A stretch of 50,620 bases of DNA from NCBI GenBank assembly GCA_031394045.1, contig JANMWN010000280.1:1-50620 (forward strand), given 5' to 3'. Shown in pieces: positions 41,228 to 50,261 of the stretch. The first letter of the stretch is position 1. Every line of letters begins with the position of its first letter. Source of the stretch: JANYIP01 sp031394045 (GTDB lineage: Bacteria > Actinomycetota > Actinomycetes > Prado026). The notes under the pieces are model-generated. The model was not told the DNA's origin and searched no databases. It saw only the letters and a list, made by a program, of their open reading frames with translations. The translations under genes were made by a program, and so were the position numbers.

Positions 41228-42375
41228 CCGTCACCTCACCCGTCGGCTTCCGCGCTGCCGGAGTCGTCGCCGGCCTGAAGTCCAGCGGGCTCCCCGACGT
41301 CGCCCTCGTCGTGAACGACGGGCCCGGACAGGCGGCGGCTGGTGTCGTCACCGGCAACCGCGTCAAGGCCGCCCCCGTCGTCTGGACCGAGCAGGTCCTC
41401 AAGTCCGGCCAGCTCAGGGCCGTGGTGCTCAACTCCGGCGGGGCCAACGCCTGCACAGGTCCGGCCGGCTTCCAGGACACGCACGCTACGGCCGAGCACC
41501 TGGCCCAGCTGCTCGGCTGCGGCGCCGGCGAGGTGGCCGTCTGCTCGACCGGCCTGATCGGCGACCGGCTGCCCATGGATCTGCTGCTCCCCGGTGTCAC
41601 CGCGGCAGTGGCGGAGGCCGATATCGAGGGCGGTGACGACGCGGCAGCCGCCATCATGACGACCGACAGCGTGGCCAAGACGGTGGCGGTACGCGGGGCC
41701 GGGTTCGTCGTGGGCGGCATGGCCAAGGGCGCCGGCATGCTCGCCCCCGGCCTGGCCACCATGCTCGTCGTGCTCACCACCGACGCCGTGGCCGGCAGCG
41801 ACGCGCTCGACCGGGCCCTGCGCGCGGCCACCAGCCGTACCTTCGACCGGGTCGACTCCGACGGCTGCATGTCGACGAACGACACCGTGCTGCTGCTTGC
41901 CAGTGGTGCATCCGGCGTCCAGCCGAGCGAGGCCCAGCTCGCGGCCGCGGTCGAGCAGGCCTGTGCTGAGCTGGCCCGGATGCTCATGGCCGACGCCGAG
42001 GGGGCCAGCAAGGAGGTCTCTGTCGAGGTCACCGGAGCGCTGTCCGAGAGCGACGCCGTCGACGTCGCGCGGGCCGTGGCCCGGAGCAACCTGCTCAAGT
42101 GCGCGATCCACGGCGAGGATCCCAACTGGGGTCGGGTGCTCGCTGCCGTCGGCACCACGGCCGCCGCCTTCGAGCCGGGCGACCTCGCCGTGGCCATCAA
42201 CGGCGTCTGGGTCTGCCGCGACGGGGCAGCGGGGGAGGCTCGGTCCCTGGTCGACATGTCCGACCGGTTGGTCCGCATCTGCATCGACCTCGGGGCCGGC
42301 GCGGCCGGAGCGACGGTCTGGACCAACGACCTCACCGCCGCGTACGTGCATGAGAACTCGGCGTACTCCTCATGA
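41224..42375 (+). CDS. argJ: Glutamate N-acetyltransferase / amino-acid acetyltransferase
   Basis: ArgJ recycles the acetyl group from N-acetylornithine to glutamate. The protein self-cleaves before a Thr nucleophile; the site KGAGMLAPGLATMLVVLTTD is intact (cleavage between A and T, about residue 178). Other blocks are LNSGGANACTG and HGEDPNWGRVLAAVG. It has 383 residues. Whether it also acts on acetyl-CoA (bifunctional) cannot be told by eye. ATGA overlaps at both ends. Confidence 0.95.
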   Translation: MTVTSPVGFRAAGVVAGLKSSGLPDVALVVNDGPGQAAAGVVTGNRVKAAPVVWTEQVLKSGQLRAVVLNSGGANACTGPAGFQDTHATAEHLAQLLGCGAGEVAVCSTGLIGDRLPMDLLLPGVTAAVAEADIEGGDDAAAAIMTTDSVAKTVAVRGAGFVVGGMAKGAGMLAPGLATMLVVLTTDAVAGSDALDRALRAATSRTFDRVDSDGCMSTNDTVLLLASGASGVQPSEAQLAAAVEQACAELARMLMADAEGASKEVSVEVTGALSESDAVDVARAVARSNLLKCAIHGEDPNWGRVLAAVGTTAAAFEPGDLAVAINGVWVCRDGAAGEARSLVDMSDRLVRICIDLGAGAAGATVWTNDLTAAYVHENSAYSS

Positions 42376-43292
42376 CGCAGACCGACACCCACACCGAGAC
42401 GCAGGTCCGGACCAGGCTTGCCCGCCGCGAGCTGGCGCTGGCCAAGGCCGCGGTGCTGGCCGAGGCGCTGCCGTGGCTCGAGCGGTTCCGCGGCCGGACC
42501 GTCGTGGTCAAGTACGGCGGCCACGCCATGACGGAGGAGTCCCTGCGGCTCGCCTTCGCGCAGGACATCGTGTTCCTGCGGCACGTGGGGCTGCGCCCCG
42601 TCGTGGTCCACGGCGGTGGCCCGCAGATCAGCGCCATGCTCGGCCGGCTCGGGGTGCCCACCGAGTTCAAGGGCGGCCACCGGGTCACCACCCCCGAGAC
42701 CATGGACGTCGTACGCATGGTGCTCACCGGCCAGGTCCAGCGCGAGGTCGTCGGCCTGATCAACAACCACGGCCCGTTCGCCGTCGGCATGTCCGGCGAG
42801 GACGCCCACCTGTTCACCGCCGAGCGCCGTGACGTGGTCGTCGAGGGCGTACCCACCGACCTCGGGCTGGTCGGCGACGTCGTACGCGTCGAGCCTGCCT
42901 TCGTCCAGGGCCTGCTCGACGACGGGCTCGTCCCTGTCGTCTCCAGCGTGGCTCGCGGCGACGACGGCGCGGTCTACAACGTGAACGCAGACACCGCGGC
43001 CGCAGCGCTTGCGGTCGCGCTGGGCGCCGAGAAGCTTGTCGTGCTCACCGATGTCGAGGGTCTGTACGCCGACTGGCCGGCCAGCGACGAGGTCATCAGC
43101 GAGCTGACCGCAGCCGAGCTGGCGCGGCTGCTGCCGACCCTGGCCAGCGGGATGATCCCCAAGATGGAGGCGTGCCTGCGCGCGGTCCAGGGCGGGGTGC
43201 CCAAGGCGCACATCCTCGACGGACGGGTCCTGCACGCGCTGCTGCTCGAGGTCTTCACCTCCGAGGGCGTAGGCACGCAGGTGATCCCGTGA
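42372..43292 (+). CDS. argB: Acetylglutamate kinase
   Basis: ArgB phosphorylates N-acetylglutamate. Motifs: VVVKYGGHAMTEE (ATP/phosphate), VVVHGGGPQISAMLGRLG, NVNADTAAAALAVALGAEKLV, and the C-terminal IPKMEACLRAVQGGV. The N-terminal helix of about 30 residues before the core (TRLARRELALAKAAVLAEAL) is the type found in arginine-inhibited hexameric kinases, so feedback inhibition is likely. It has 306 residues. Confidence 0.96.
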   Translation: MTQTDTHTETQVRTRLARRELALAKAAVLAEALPWLERFRGRTVVVKYGGHAMTEESLRLAFAQDIVFLRHVGLRPVVVHGGGPQISAMLGRLGVPTEFKGGHRVTTPETMDVVRMVLTGQVQREVVGLINNHGPFAVGMSGEDAHLFTAERRDVVVEGVPTDLGLVGDVVRVEPAFVQGLLDDGLVPVVSSVARGDDGAVYNVNADTAAAALAVALGAEKLVVLTDVEGLYADWPASDEVISELTAAELARLLPTLASGMIPKMEACLRAVQGGVPKAHILDGRVLHALLLEVFTSEGVGTQVIP

Positions 43293-44545
43293 CCAGGGTC
43301 GACTCGGCAGACTCGGCAGACTCGGCAGACTCGGCAGAGTGGCAGCGGCGCTGGCAGGCGTCCGTGATGGACACGTACGGCACGCCGCCGGTCGCGCTCG
43401 TGTCCGGGTCCGGCGCGCACGTGCGCGACGCCGACGGCAAGGGCTACCTCGACCTGGTCGCGGGCATCGCGGTGAACGTGCTGGGCCACGCCCACCCCGC
43501 CGTCGTCGAGGCGGTGTCGCGGCAGGTGGCCACCCTCGGCCACACCTCCAACCTGGTGATCAACACCCCCTCCGTGCTGCTGGCCGAACGCCTGCTCGCC
43601 CTCGCCGGTCGCGACGGCAAGGTGTTCTTCTGCAACAGCGGTGCCGAGGCCTCCGAGGCCGCCCTCAAGATCGCCCGCCGCACCGGCCGTCCTGGCATGG
43701 TCACGGCCGAGAACTCGTTCCACGGACGTACGACCGGTGCGCTCGCGCTCACCGGTCAGCCGGCCAAGCGGGAGCCGTTCGCCCCGTTGCTGAGCGGGGT
43801 CACGTACGTCCCCTACGGCGACGTCGGCGCCCTCGAGGCCGCCGTGGGCGATTCGACAGCGGCCGTCGTCCTCGAACCCGTGCAGGGCGAGGGTGGCGTG
43901 GTCCCCGCGCCTGCCGGATACCTGGCGGCGGCGCAGCGGGTGGCCCGCCGGGCCGGGGCTCTCCTCGTCCTCGACGAGGTCCAGACCGGGATAGGACGTA
44001 CCGGCCACTGGTACGCGCACCAGGCCGACGGACTGACCCCCGACGTGGTCACCCTGGCCAAGGGGCTCGGGGGCGGCCTGCCCATCGGCGCCTGTCTGGC
44101 CTTCGACGCCGCAGCCGATCTGCTCACCCCCGGTCAGCACGGCTCGACGTTCGGCGGCAACCCGATCGCGTGCGCCGCGGCGCTGGCAGTCATCGACACC
44201 ATCGAGGACGACGACCTGCTCGCCCGCGCCGACAGCCTCGGTATCGCGATCGCCGCCGCTGTCGAGGGCCTCGGCCACCCGCTGGTCAGCGGCGTACGCG
44301 GTAGCGGGCTGCTCCTCGCGATCGTGCTGACCGCTCCGCTGGCCAAGGAGACCGAGGTGGCGCTGCGCTTGCGCGGCGTCCTGGTCAACGCGATCGCCCC
44401 CGACGTGATCCGGCTGGCCCCTCCGCTGGTCCTGACCGACGCCGACGTGGCGGTCTTCCTCACGCTCCTCCCGGCCGCGCTCGACGCGGCGGGCGCCGGA
44501 GCCGGGGCCGGCGTCGAGGCCCTCAGCGCGGCAGGCCGGTCATGA
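43289..44545 (+). CDS. argD: Acetylornithine aminotransferase
   Basis: ArgD is a PLP enzyme converting N-acetylglutamate semialdehyde to N-acetylornithine. Blocks: VFFCNSGAEASEAALKIARR, SFHGRTTGALALTGQ, LLVLDEVQTGIGRTG and the PLP Lys in LAKGLGGGLPIGA. The start GTG 43289 overlaps the argB stop, and residues 5-16 are four D-S-A units from a 9-bp tandem repeat; the enzyme proper starts at WQRRWQASVMDTYG. It has 418 residues with an Ala/Gly-rich C-terminus. Confidence 0.96.
   Translation: MTRVDSADSADSADSAEWQRRWQASVMDTYGTPPVALVSGSGAHVRDADGKGYLDLVAGIAVNVLGHAHPAVVEAVSRQVATLGHTSNLVINTPSVLLAERLLALAGRDGKVFFCNSGAEASEAALKIARRTGRPGMVTAENSFHGRTTGALALTGQPAKREPFAPLLSGVTYVPYGDVGALEAAVGDSTAAVVLEPVQGEGGVVPAPAGYLAAAQRVARRAGALLVLDEVQTGIGRTGHWYAHQADGLTPDVVTLAKGLGGGLPIGACLAFDAAADLLTPGQHGSTFGGNPIACAAALAVIDTIEDDDLLARADSLGIAIAAAVEGLGHPLVSGVRGSGLLLAIVLTAPLAKETEVALRLRGVLVNAIAPDVIRLAPPLVLTDADVAVFLTLLPAALDAAGAGAGAGVEALSAAGRS
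43301..43336 (+). repeat. 9-bp tandem repeat (four units) in argD N-terminus
   Basis: Four perfect copies of gactcggca encode DSADSADSADSA in frame directly after the argD start, outside the catalytic domain. Confidence 0.95.
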
Positions 44546-45093
44546 GCGTCGTCCACTCCAAGCCGGCACGGCACCAACGCATCGTCGGGCTGCTCGGGCA
44601 GACCCGCGTCCGCTCCCAGGGCGAGCTCGTCGCGCTGCTGGCCAACGACGGTTTCCAGGTCACGCAGGCGACGCTGTCACGCGACCTCGACGAGCTCGGC
44701 GCGGTCAAGGTGCGCGACGCCCAGGGCGCCCTCTGCTACGCCGTACCCGGCCAGGGAGGCGACCACACGCCGAGGCCGGCGCCGGACGAGCCCGGGGGAG
44801 TCGAGCGGCTCCGTCGCCGGTGCGCGGACCTGCTCGTGTCCGTCGACAGCTCGGCCAACATCGTGATCCTGCGTACGCCGCCCGGGGGCGCCCAGTTCCT
44901 CGCCTCGACCATCGACCACACCGTGCTGCCCGAGGTGATCGGCACCGTCGCTGGCGACGACACCATCCTGCTCGTCACGCGTGACCCCCTGGGCGGTGCC
45001 GCGGCCGCGGCCCGGCTGCTGGCGCTGGCCGACGGAACCGACCTACCGCAAGACCACCCGCTCGATCCCGTACCGCAAGGAGACCTCTCGTGA
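44542..45093 (+). CDS. argR: Arginine repressor
   Basis: ArgR (183 residues) binds ARG boxes when arginine is high. N-terminal winged helix: LLANDGFQVTQATLSRDLDE; C-terminal hexamerisation and arginine-binding domain: NIVILRTPPGGAQFLAS and IGTVAGDDTILLVTRD. A linker and a hydrophilic tail make it slightly longer than enteric ArgR. Being inside the operon it controls, it should be autoregulated through the operator at 40157-40195. Confidence 0.95.
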   Translation: MSVVHSKPARHQRIVGLLGQTRVRSQGELVALLANDGFQVTQATLSRDLDELGAVKVRDAQGALCYAVPGQGGDHTPRPAPDEPGGVERLRRRCADLLVSVDSSANIVILRTPPGGAQFLASTIDHTVLPEVIGTVAGDDTILLVTRDPLGGAAAAARLLALADGTDLPQDHPLDPVPQGDLS

Positions 45094-46295
45094 AGGACCG
45101 CGTCGTGCTCGCCTACTCCGGAGGCCTGGACACCTCGGTGGCCATCGGCTGGATCGCCGAGGTCACGGGGGCCGAGGTGATCGCCGTGGCCGCCGATGTC
45201 GGCCAGGGCGGCGAGGACCTCGAAGTCATCCGCGAGCGTGCGTTGGCCTGCGGCGCGGTCGAGGCCGAGGTGGCGGATGCCAAGGACGAGTTCGCCGAGG
45301 AGTACTGCCTGCCGGCGCTCAAGGCCAACGCGCTCTACATGGACCGCTACCCGCTGGTGTCGGCGCTGTCCCGCCCGGTGATCGTGCGGCACCTGGTCGC
45401 CGCGGCCCGCAAGCACGACGCCACCGTGGTCGGGCACGGCTGCACCGGCAAGGGCAACGACCAGGTCCGGTTCGAGGTCGGCATCGGCGCGCTGGCCCCC
45501 GAGCTCACCTGCATCGCCCCGGTACGCGACTACGGCATGACCCGCGACAAGGCGATCGAGTTCGCCGAGCGCACCGGCCTGCCCATCGACGTCAACAAGA
45601 AGTCGCCCTACTCGATCGACCAGAACGTCTGGGGCCGAGCCGTCGAGACCGGGTTCCTCGAGGACATCTGGAACGCACCCATCGAGGACGTGTACGACTA
45701 CACCTCCGACCCGGCCGTCCCTCGCCAGCCCGACGAGGTCGTGATCACGTTCGACCGTGGCGCCCCGGTGGCGATCGACGGCAAGCCGGTTTCCATGCTG
45801 CAGGCGATCCAGGAGCTCAATGTCCGCGCCGGGGCCCAGGGGGTGGGCCGGCTCGACCTCGTCGAGGACCGGCTGGTCGGCATCAAGAGCCGCGAGGTCT
45901 ACGAGGCCCCGGGCGCACTTGCGCTGATCACCGCCCACCAGGAGCTGATGAACGTCACCGTCGAGCGCGACCTTGCCCGCTTCACCCGCGGCGTCGAGCA
46001 GCGCTGGGGCGAGCTCGTCTACGACGGGCTCTGGTTCAGCCCGCTCAAGCGCGCCCTGGACGGGTACCTCGACGACGTCAACGAGCCGGTCTCGGGCGAC
46101 ATCCGGATGACCCTGCACGGTGGTCGCGCCGTCGTCACCGGACGGCGCAGCGGCGAGTCGCTGTACGACTTCGCCCTGGCCACGTACGACACCGGCGACA
46201 CCTTCGACCAGTCGCTGGCGAAGGGCTTCATCGACCTCTGGGGCCTGCCCAGCAAGATCGCCGCCAAGCGGGACGAGCGGAAGGTCGAGGGGTGA
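45090..46295 (+). CDS. argG: Argininosuccinate synthase
   Basis: ArgG joins citrulline and aspartate with ATP. N-terminal P-loop-like VVLAYSGGLDTSVAIGW, then GCTGKGNDQVRFEVG and DVNKKSPYSIDQNVWGRAVE. It has 401 residues. GTG start 45090 is preceded by AAGGAGA and overlaps the argR stop. Citrulline must come from an argF gene outside the window. Confidence 0.97.
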   Translation: MKDRVVLAYSGGLDTSVAIGWIAEVTGAEVIAVAADVGQGGEDLEVIRERALACGAVEAEVADAKDEFAEEYCLPALKANALYMDRYPLVSALSRPVIVRHLVAAARKHDATVVGHGCTGKGNDQVRFEVGIGALAPELTCIAPVRDYGMTRDKAIEFAERTGLPIDVNKKSPYSIDQNVWGRAVETGFLEDIWNAPIEDVYDYTSDPAVPRQPDEVVITFDRGAPVAIDGKPVSMLQAIQELNVRAGAQGVGRLDLVEDRLVGIKSREVYEAPGALALITAHQELMNVTVERDLARFTRGVEQRWGELVYDGLWFSPLKRALDGYLDDVNEPVSGDIRMTLHGGRAVVTGRRSGESLYDFALATYDTGDTFDQSLAKGFIDLWGLPSKIAAKRDERKVEG

Positions 46296-47710
46296 GCGGC
46301 GGCGGTACTCCCACCGACCCACCGCTGCGACTCTGGGGCGGCCGGTTCCAAGGAGGTCCCGCAGACGCACTGGCCGCGCTGTCCGTGTCCGTGCACTTCG
46401 ACTGGCGGCTGGCTCCGTACGACCTGGCCGCGTCTCGGGCGCATGCGCGCGTCCTGCATCGGGCCGCCCTGCTGGACGATGACGAGCTGGCACGGATGCT
46501 CGCTGCCCTCGACGACCTGACCGCGGACGTCGCCAGCGCTGCTTTCACACCGACTGCCGCCGACGAGGACGTCCACACCGCCCTTGAGCGCGGCCTGGTC
46601 GAGCGGCTCGGCAGCCTCGGCGGCAAGCTGCGGGCCGGCCGCTCGCGCAACGACCAGGTCGCCACCGACTTCCGGCTGTACCTGCGTGACGCATCCCGCC
46701 AGCTCGTCGTACGGATCGGTGAGCTGCAGTCGGCGATCCTCGGGCAGGCCGAGTTGCTCGTCGACGCGCCGGCGCCCGGCTTCACCCATCTCCAGCGCGC
46801 GCAGCCGGTGTCCTTCGGGCACGAGCTGGCCAAGCACGTGCACGCACTTGCACGCGACGTCGACCGGTTCCACGACTGGGACCGCCGGGCCGCGTACTCG
46901 CCGCTGGGAGCCGGCGCGCTGGCCGGTTCCTCGCTCCCGCTGGACCCCGAGTCGGTGGCGCTGGAGCTCGGTTTCCACGGCGCGGTGGCCAACTCGATCG
47001 ACGCGGTGTCGGACCGCGACTTCGCCGCCGAGTTCCTGTTCGTGGCCGCGATGGTCTCCGTGCATCTCTCCCGGATCGGCGAGGAGGTGTGCCTGTGGGC
47101 CTCGCGCGAGTTCGGCTGGGCGACCCTCGACGACGCGTACTCCACCGGCTCGTCGATCATGCCGCAGAAGAAGAACCCGGACGTCGCGGAGCTCGCCCGC
47201 GGCAAGGCCGGCCGCATCATCGGCGCCCTCGCCGGGCTGCTCGCGACGCTCAAGGGCCTGCCGTTCGCCTACAACCGGGACCTCCAGGAGGACAAGGAGC
47301 CGGTCTTCGACGCGATCGACACCCTCCTGCTGGTCCTGCCCGCGGTGGCCGGGATGCTCGCCACCATGACCTTCCATCGGGATCGGATGGCCGCCGCCGC
47401 CCCCGAGGGGTTCGCCCTGGCGACCGACGTCGCCGAGTGGCTGGTCGGGCAGGGCATGCCGTTCCGGTCCGCCCACGAGGTCGCGGGGGAGTGCGTACGC
47501 GTCTGCGAGGAGCGTGGCATCGACCTGACCGACCTGACGGACGCCGACCTGGCCACCGTCTCGCCCGCGCTGACCCCCGAGGTACGCGAGGTCCTGTCCG
47601 TGACCGGCTCGCTGGCCGCGCGCTCGGCCTTCGGCGGTACCGCACCCGTACGCGTCCGCGAGCAGCTCGCCGCCCTGCGCATCCTCGTGGCGCAGGCGCA
47701 GACCTTCTGA
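46292..47710 (+). CDS. argH: Argininosuccinate lyase
   Basis: ArgH splits argininosuccinate into arginine and fumarate. The fumarase/aspartase signature GSSIMPQKKNPDVAELARGK is at about residue 288, with LRAGRSRNDQVATDFRLYLR and FTHLQRAQPVSFGHELAKH as the other conserved blocks. It has 472 residues. GTG start 46292 overlaps the argG stop; the open frame from 44981 is a shadow. Last gene of the operon; a convergent gene follows 33 bp later with no obvious terminator hairpin. Confidence 0.97.
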   Translation: MSGGGTPTDPPLRLWGGRFQGGPADALAALSVSVHFDWRLAPYDLAASRAHARVLHRAALLDDDELARMLAALDDLTADVASAAFTPTAADEDVHTALERGLVERLGSLGGKLRAGRSRNDQVATDFRLYLRDASRQLVVRIGELQSAILGQAELLVDAPAPGFTHLQRAQPVSFGHELAKHVHALARDVDRFHDWDRRAAYSPLGAGALAGSSLPLDPESVALELGFHGAVANSIDAVSDRDFAAEFLFVAAMVSVHLSRIGEEVCLWASREFGWATLDDAYSTGSSIMPQKKNPDVAELARGKAGRIIGALAGLLATLKGLPFAYNRDLQEDKEPVFDAIDTLLLVLPAVAGMLATMTFHRDRMAAAAPEGFALATDVAEWLVGQGMPFRSAHEVAGECVRVCEERGIDLTDLTDADLATVSPALTPEVREVLSVTGSLAARSAFGGTAPVRVREQLAALRILVAQAQTF

Positions 47711-47743
47711 CCACCTCGGCGGGCCAGCAGGGGGCGCGACCGG

Positions 47744-48361
47744 TCACTCCGGGGCGGGGCGGGCCGGCTTCGCAGGGCGGAATGCGCTGACGCTCGACTC
47801 GCCGACGACCCAGTAGCGTTCGAAGCGGCCGTCGTCCCGAAGGCCCACCCGCTGGCCGGTCGCGACCGCCGAGCGCAGGACGGGGGCGTCCGCCGGTACG
47901 AGGTCGAGCAACGAGCCGGGCCCGAGACGTACGCCGTCCAGCGCCCGGGTGATGCCGAGGCAGACCGCAAGGTTGCCAGGGCCGCGGGCCAGCCCGGGCC
48001 CGGCCGCCTCCAGGCCGCGCCTGGCCAGCGCCGTCTCCAGGCCCGCGACCACGACCCCCGCGCGCACCAGCACCGCCGAGGCTTCTCCCGCCGGGCCGGT
48101 AACCAGGTTCAGCAGCTCGTGCAGCCCGTAGATCGAGTACACGTAGACCGTGCCGCCGGCCTCGTACATGGCGCCGTTGCGAGGCGTACGCCCTCGGTAG
48201 GCGTGCGACCCGGGGTCGTCGGTCGCCCCGTACGCCTCCACCTCGGTCAGGCGTACCTCGACCTGCTCGCCGCTGACCCGCGAGACGAGCGTGCAGCCGA
48301 GCAGGGCGCGGGCCACGTCCGGCGCCGGCCGACCCAGGTCGACGCCGGGGTGCGCAGTCAT
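47744..48361 (-). CDS. mpg: 3-methyladenine DNA glycosylase (AAG/MPG type)
   Basis: The enzyme excises alkylated and deaminated purines. The catalytic Glu lies in VRLTEVEAYGATDDPGSHAY, followed by GRTPRNGAMYEAGGTVYVYS (DNA-intercalating region) and GLARGPGNLAVCLGI. It has 205 residues, normal for bacterial AAG homologues. The start ATG at 48361 (MTAHPGVDLGRP) was chosen because the open frame further upstream overlaps tyrS. It is divergent from tyrS over 43 bp, in the order argH-mpg-tyrS seen in other actinobacteria. Confidence 0.93.
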   Translation of the reverse strand: MTAHPGVDLGRPAPDVARALLGCTLVSRVSGEQVEVRLTEVEAYGATDDPGSHAYRGRTPRNGAMYEAGGTVYVYSIYGLHELLNLVTGPAGEASAVLVRAGVVVAGLETALARRGLEAAGPGLARGPGNLAVCLGITRALDGVRLGPGSLLDLVPADAPVLRSAVATGQRVGLRDDGRFERYWVVGESSVSAFRPAKPARPAPE

Positions 48362-48372
48362 CTTGAGCTCAC

Positions 48373-48401
48373 TTGCAAGACTCTGCCAGCCTTCGTACGA
48401 G
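48373..48401 (+). promoter_or_regulatory. Possible tyrS promoter
   Basis: TTGCAA (48373-48378) and TACGAG (48396-48401) are 17 bp apart in the 43-bp divergent spacer. The -10 lies only three bases before the ATG at 48405, so if it is used translation might begin at the GTG at 48414 instead. Confidence 0.3.
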
Positions 48402-48404
48402 AGA

Positions 48405-49724
48405 ATGCCGCTCGTGATCGAGACCGAGCGCGCGACCGCCCCCGAGGGACACCTCCTCGACGACCTGGTCTGGCGCGGCCTGGTCGCCGTCAGCACCGAC
48501 CTGGGCGCCCTGCGAGCGGCCATGGACCAGGGCCCGGTGACGCTCTACTGCGGCTTCGACCCCACCGCGCCGAGCCTGCACCTGGGCAACCTCGTACAGA
48601 TCCTCGTGCTGCGCCGGTTCCAGGGCGCCGGCCACCGGCCGCTGGCGCTCGTCGGGGGAGCGACCGGGCTGATCGGGGATCCCAGGCCCACCGCCGAGCG
48701 GACGCTGAACGCGCCCGAGACGGTCGCCCTGTGGGTCGACCGTATCCGGGCCCAGGTCGAGCCGTTCCTGTCGTTCGAGGGGCCGAACGCGGCACTCATG
48801 GTCAACAACCTGGACTGGACCGCCGACCTGTCAGCGATCGCCTTCCTGCGCGAGGTCGGCAAGCACTTCCGGGTCAACAAGATGATCGCCAAGGAAGCGG
48901 TGAGCGCGCGGCTCAACTCCGAGGCGGGGATCTCCTTCACCGAGTTCAGCTACCAGATCCTGCAGGGCATGGACTTCCTCGAGCTCTACCGCAGGCACGG
49001 GTGCATCGTGCAGACCGGCGGGAGCGACCAGTGGGGCAACCTCACCGCTGGGCTCGACCTGATCCACCGGGTCGAAGGCGTGTCGGTACACGCGCTGGCG
49101 ACCTCTTTGATCACCAAGGCCGACGGCACCAAGTTCGGCAAGACCGAGGGGGGCTCGATCTGGCTCGACGCCGAGCTCACCTCGCCGTACGCCTTCTTCC
49201 AGTTCTGGCTCAATGCCGACGATCGCGACATCAGTACCTACCTGAAGATCTTCAGCCTGCGGCCCAGGGCCGAGATCGAGGCGCTGATCGAGGCGACGGC
49301 CGCCCGGCCGGCCGCCCGTGAGGGGCAGCGTGCGCTCGCAGCCGAGCTGACCGCTCTCGTGCACGGTGACGCCCAGGCGCAGTCGGCCGCGGCCGCGGGG
49401 CAGGCACTGTTCGGCCAGGGCGCGCTCGACGCGGTGCCGGAGCCGACACTGGCCGCGGCCCTGGCGGAGACGACGGTGGTCACCGCCACGGCTGGGGACA
49501 CGTTTGCCGACCTGTTCGTGGCCACGGGGCTGGTCGCAAGCAAGGGAGCGGCCCGTCGCGCCGTGGCCGAAGGAGGCGCGTACGCCAACAACCTGCGGAT
49601 CGAAGACGGGGACGCCGTCCCGGGCCCGGCGGACTACCTGCGGGGCCGGTGGCTGGTGCTGCGTCGTGGCAAGCGTTCGCTGGCAGGGGTCCGTGCACCG
49701 GAATCCGGACCGTCAGGCCCCTGA
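48405..49724 (+). CDS. tyrS: Tyrosine-tRNA ligase
   Basis: TyrS (439 residues) charges tRNA-Tyr. Class I motifs: YCGFDPTAPSLHLGNLVQI (HIGH-type as HLGN, about residue 60), QTGGSDQWGNLTAGLDLI (tyrosine site) and KFGKTEGGSIWLD (KMSKS-type as KFGKT). The C-terminal S4-like RNA-binding domain is at residues 365-425 (ATGLVASKGAARRAVAEGG). Start ATG 48405; GTG 48414 is possible. No T-box leader is present. Next downstream is the rrn operon. A 16-bp perfect hairpin (49711-49726) overlaps the stop codon. Confidence 0.96.
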   Translation: MPLVIETERATAPEGHLLDDLVWRGLVAVSTDLGALRAAMDQGPVTLYCGFDPTAPSLHLGNLVQILVLRRFQGAGHRPLALVGGATGLIGDPRPTAERTLNAPETVALWVDRIRAQVEPFLSFEGPNAALMVNNLDWTADLSAIAFLREVGKHFRVNKMIAKEAVSARLNSEAGISFTEFSYQILQGMDFLELYRRHGCIVQTGGSDQWGNLTAGLDLIHRVEGVSVHALATSLITKADGTKFGKTEGGSIWLDAELTSPYAFFQFWLNADDRDISTYLKIFSLRPRAEIEALIEATAARPAAREGQRALAAELTALVHGDAQAQSAAAAGQALFGQGALDAVPEPTLAAALAETTVVTATAGDTFADLFVATGLVASKGAARRAVAEGGAYANNLRIEDGDAVPGPADYLRGRWLVLRRGKRSLAGVRAPESGPSGP

Positions 49725-49777
49725 CGTGCGGCGACGTGTCCGAGGGGGGTCCGATCGCGGCCGGGGACGAGCCCGAC

Positions 49778-49806
49778 TTGACTCCGTTCGGCCCACTCCG
49801 TAGGGT
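49778..49806 (+). promoter_or_regulatory. rrn promoter P1
   Basis: TTGACT and TAGGGT are separated by exactly 17 bp, about 455 bp before the 16S 5' end. This fits the housekeeping sigma factor consensus and the habit of rrn operons to have tandem promoters. Confidence 0.65.
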
Positions 49807-49945
49807 TCCGTCCTGCCGCCCGACAGGGAGCAACGGACACCGCGAGGTGGCCGGTCCCGGGGTGGCCCCCAAGCGGTCGACCTGCTGCCAGTTCGTCTGG
49901 TGGTGGGCCTTCGCACGGGGGGCCGGACCCGGACTCGGGGGTGAT

Positions 49946-49974
49946 TTGACCCGACGGTCCCAGACGGCTAAGTT
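49946..49974 (+). promoter_or_regulatory. rrn promoter P2
   Basis: TTGACC and TAAGTT are separated by exactly 17 bp, with a likely start near 49981, about 280 nt before the mature 16S. It is the better match of the two rrn promoters. Confidence 0.75.
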
Positions 49975-50030
49975 AGAACGGTTGCCCCGAGAGTCCGGCC
50001 GGAAGGCCTGCCTTCGGTGTGCGTCCGCTC

Positions 50031-50052
50031 CTTGAGAACTCAACAGCGTGCC
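50031..50052 (+). promoter_or_regulatory. Conserved rrn leader element (antitermination/processing)
   Basis: cttgagaactcaacagcgtg closely resembles the TTTGAGAACTCAATAGTGTG sequence in actinobacterial rRNA leaders that is linked to boxA antitermination and RNase III processing. The rest of 49725-50261 holds the two promoters and no gene. Confidence 0.6.
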
Positions 50053-50261
50053 AAAAGTCAATGCCAAAAAACCCTGTCCCTGGGGTCGGCGGCAGGCCAT
50101 TCCGGTCTGTGCGCGCATCAGGACAGAATTCCTTTGGTGAAGACAGACGACAGTAACGTCTGAAATCGCCAGATCTTAAAGGCGTGTCAGTTGATTCCCA
50201 GCTGACCGTCGCTTTCCGTAGTCGGCAATCCGTGCGTTCGCGTACGGCGCCAACATAGACA

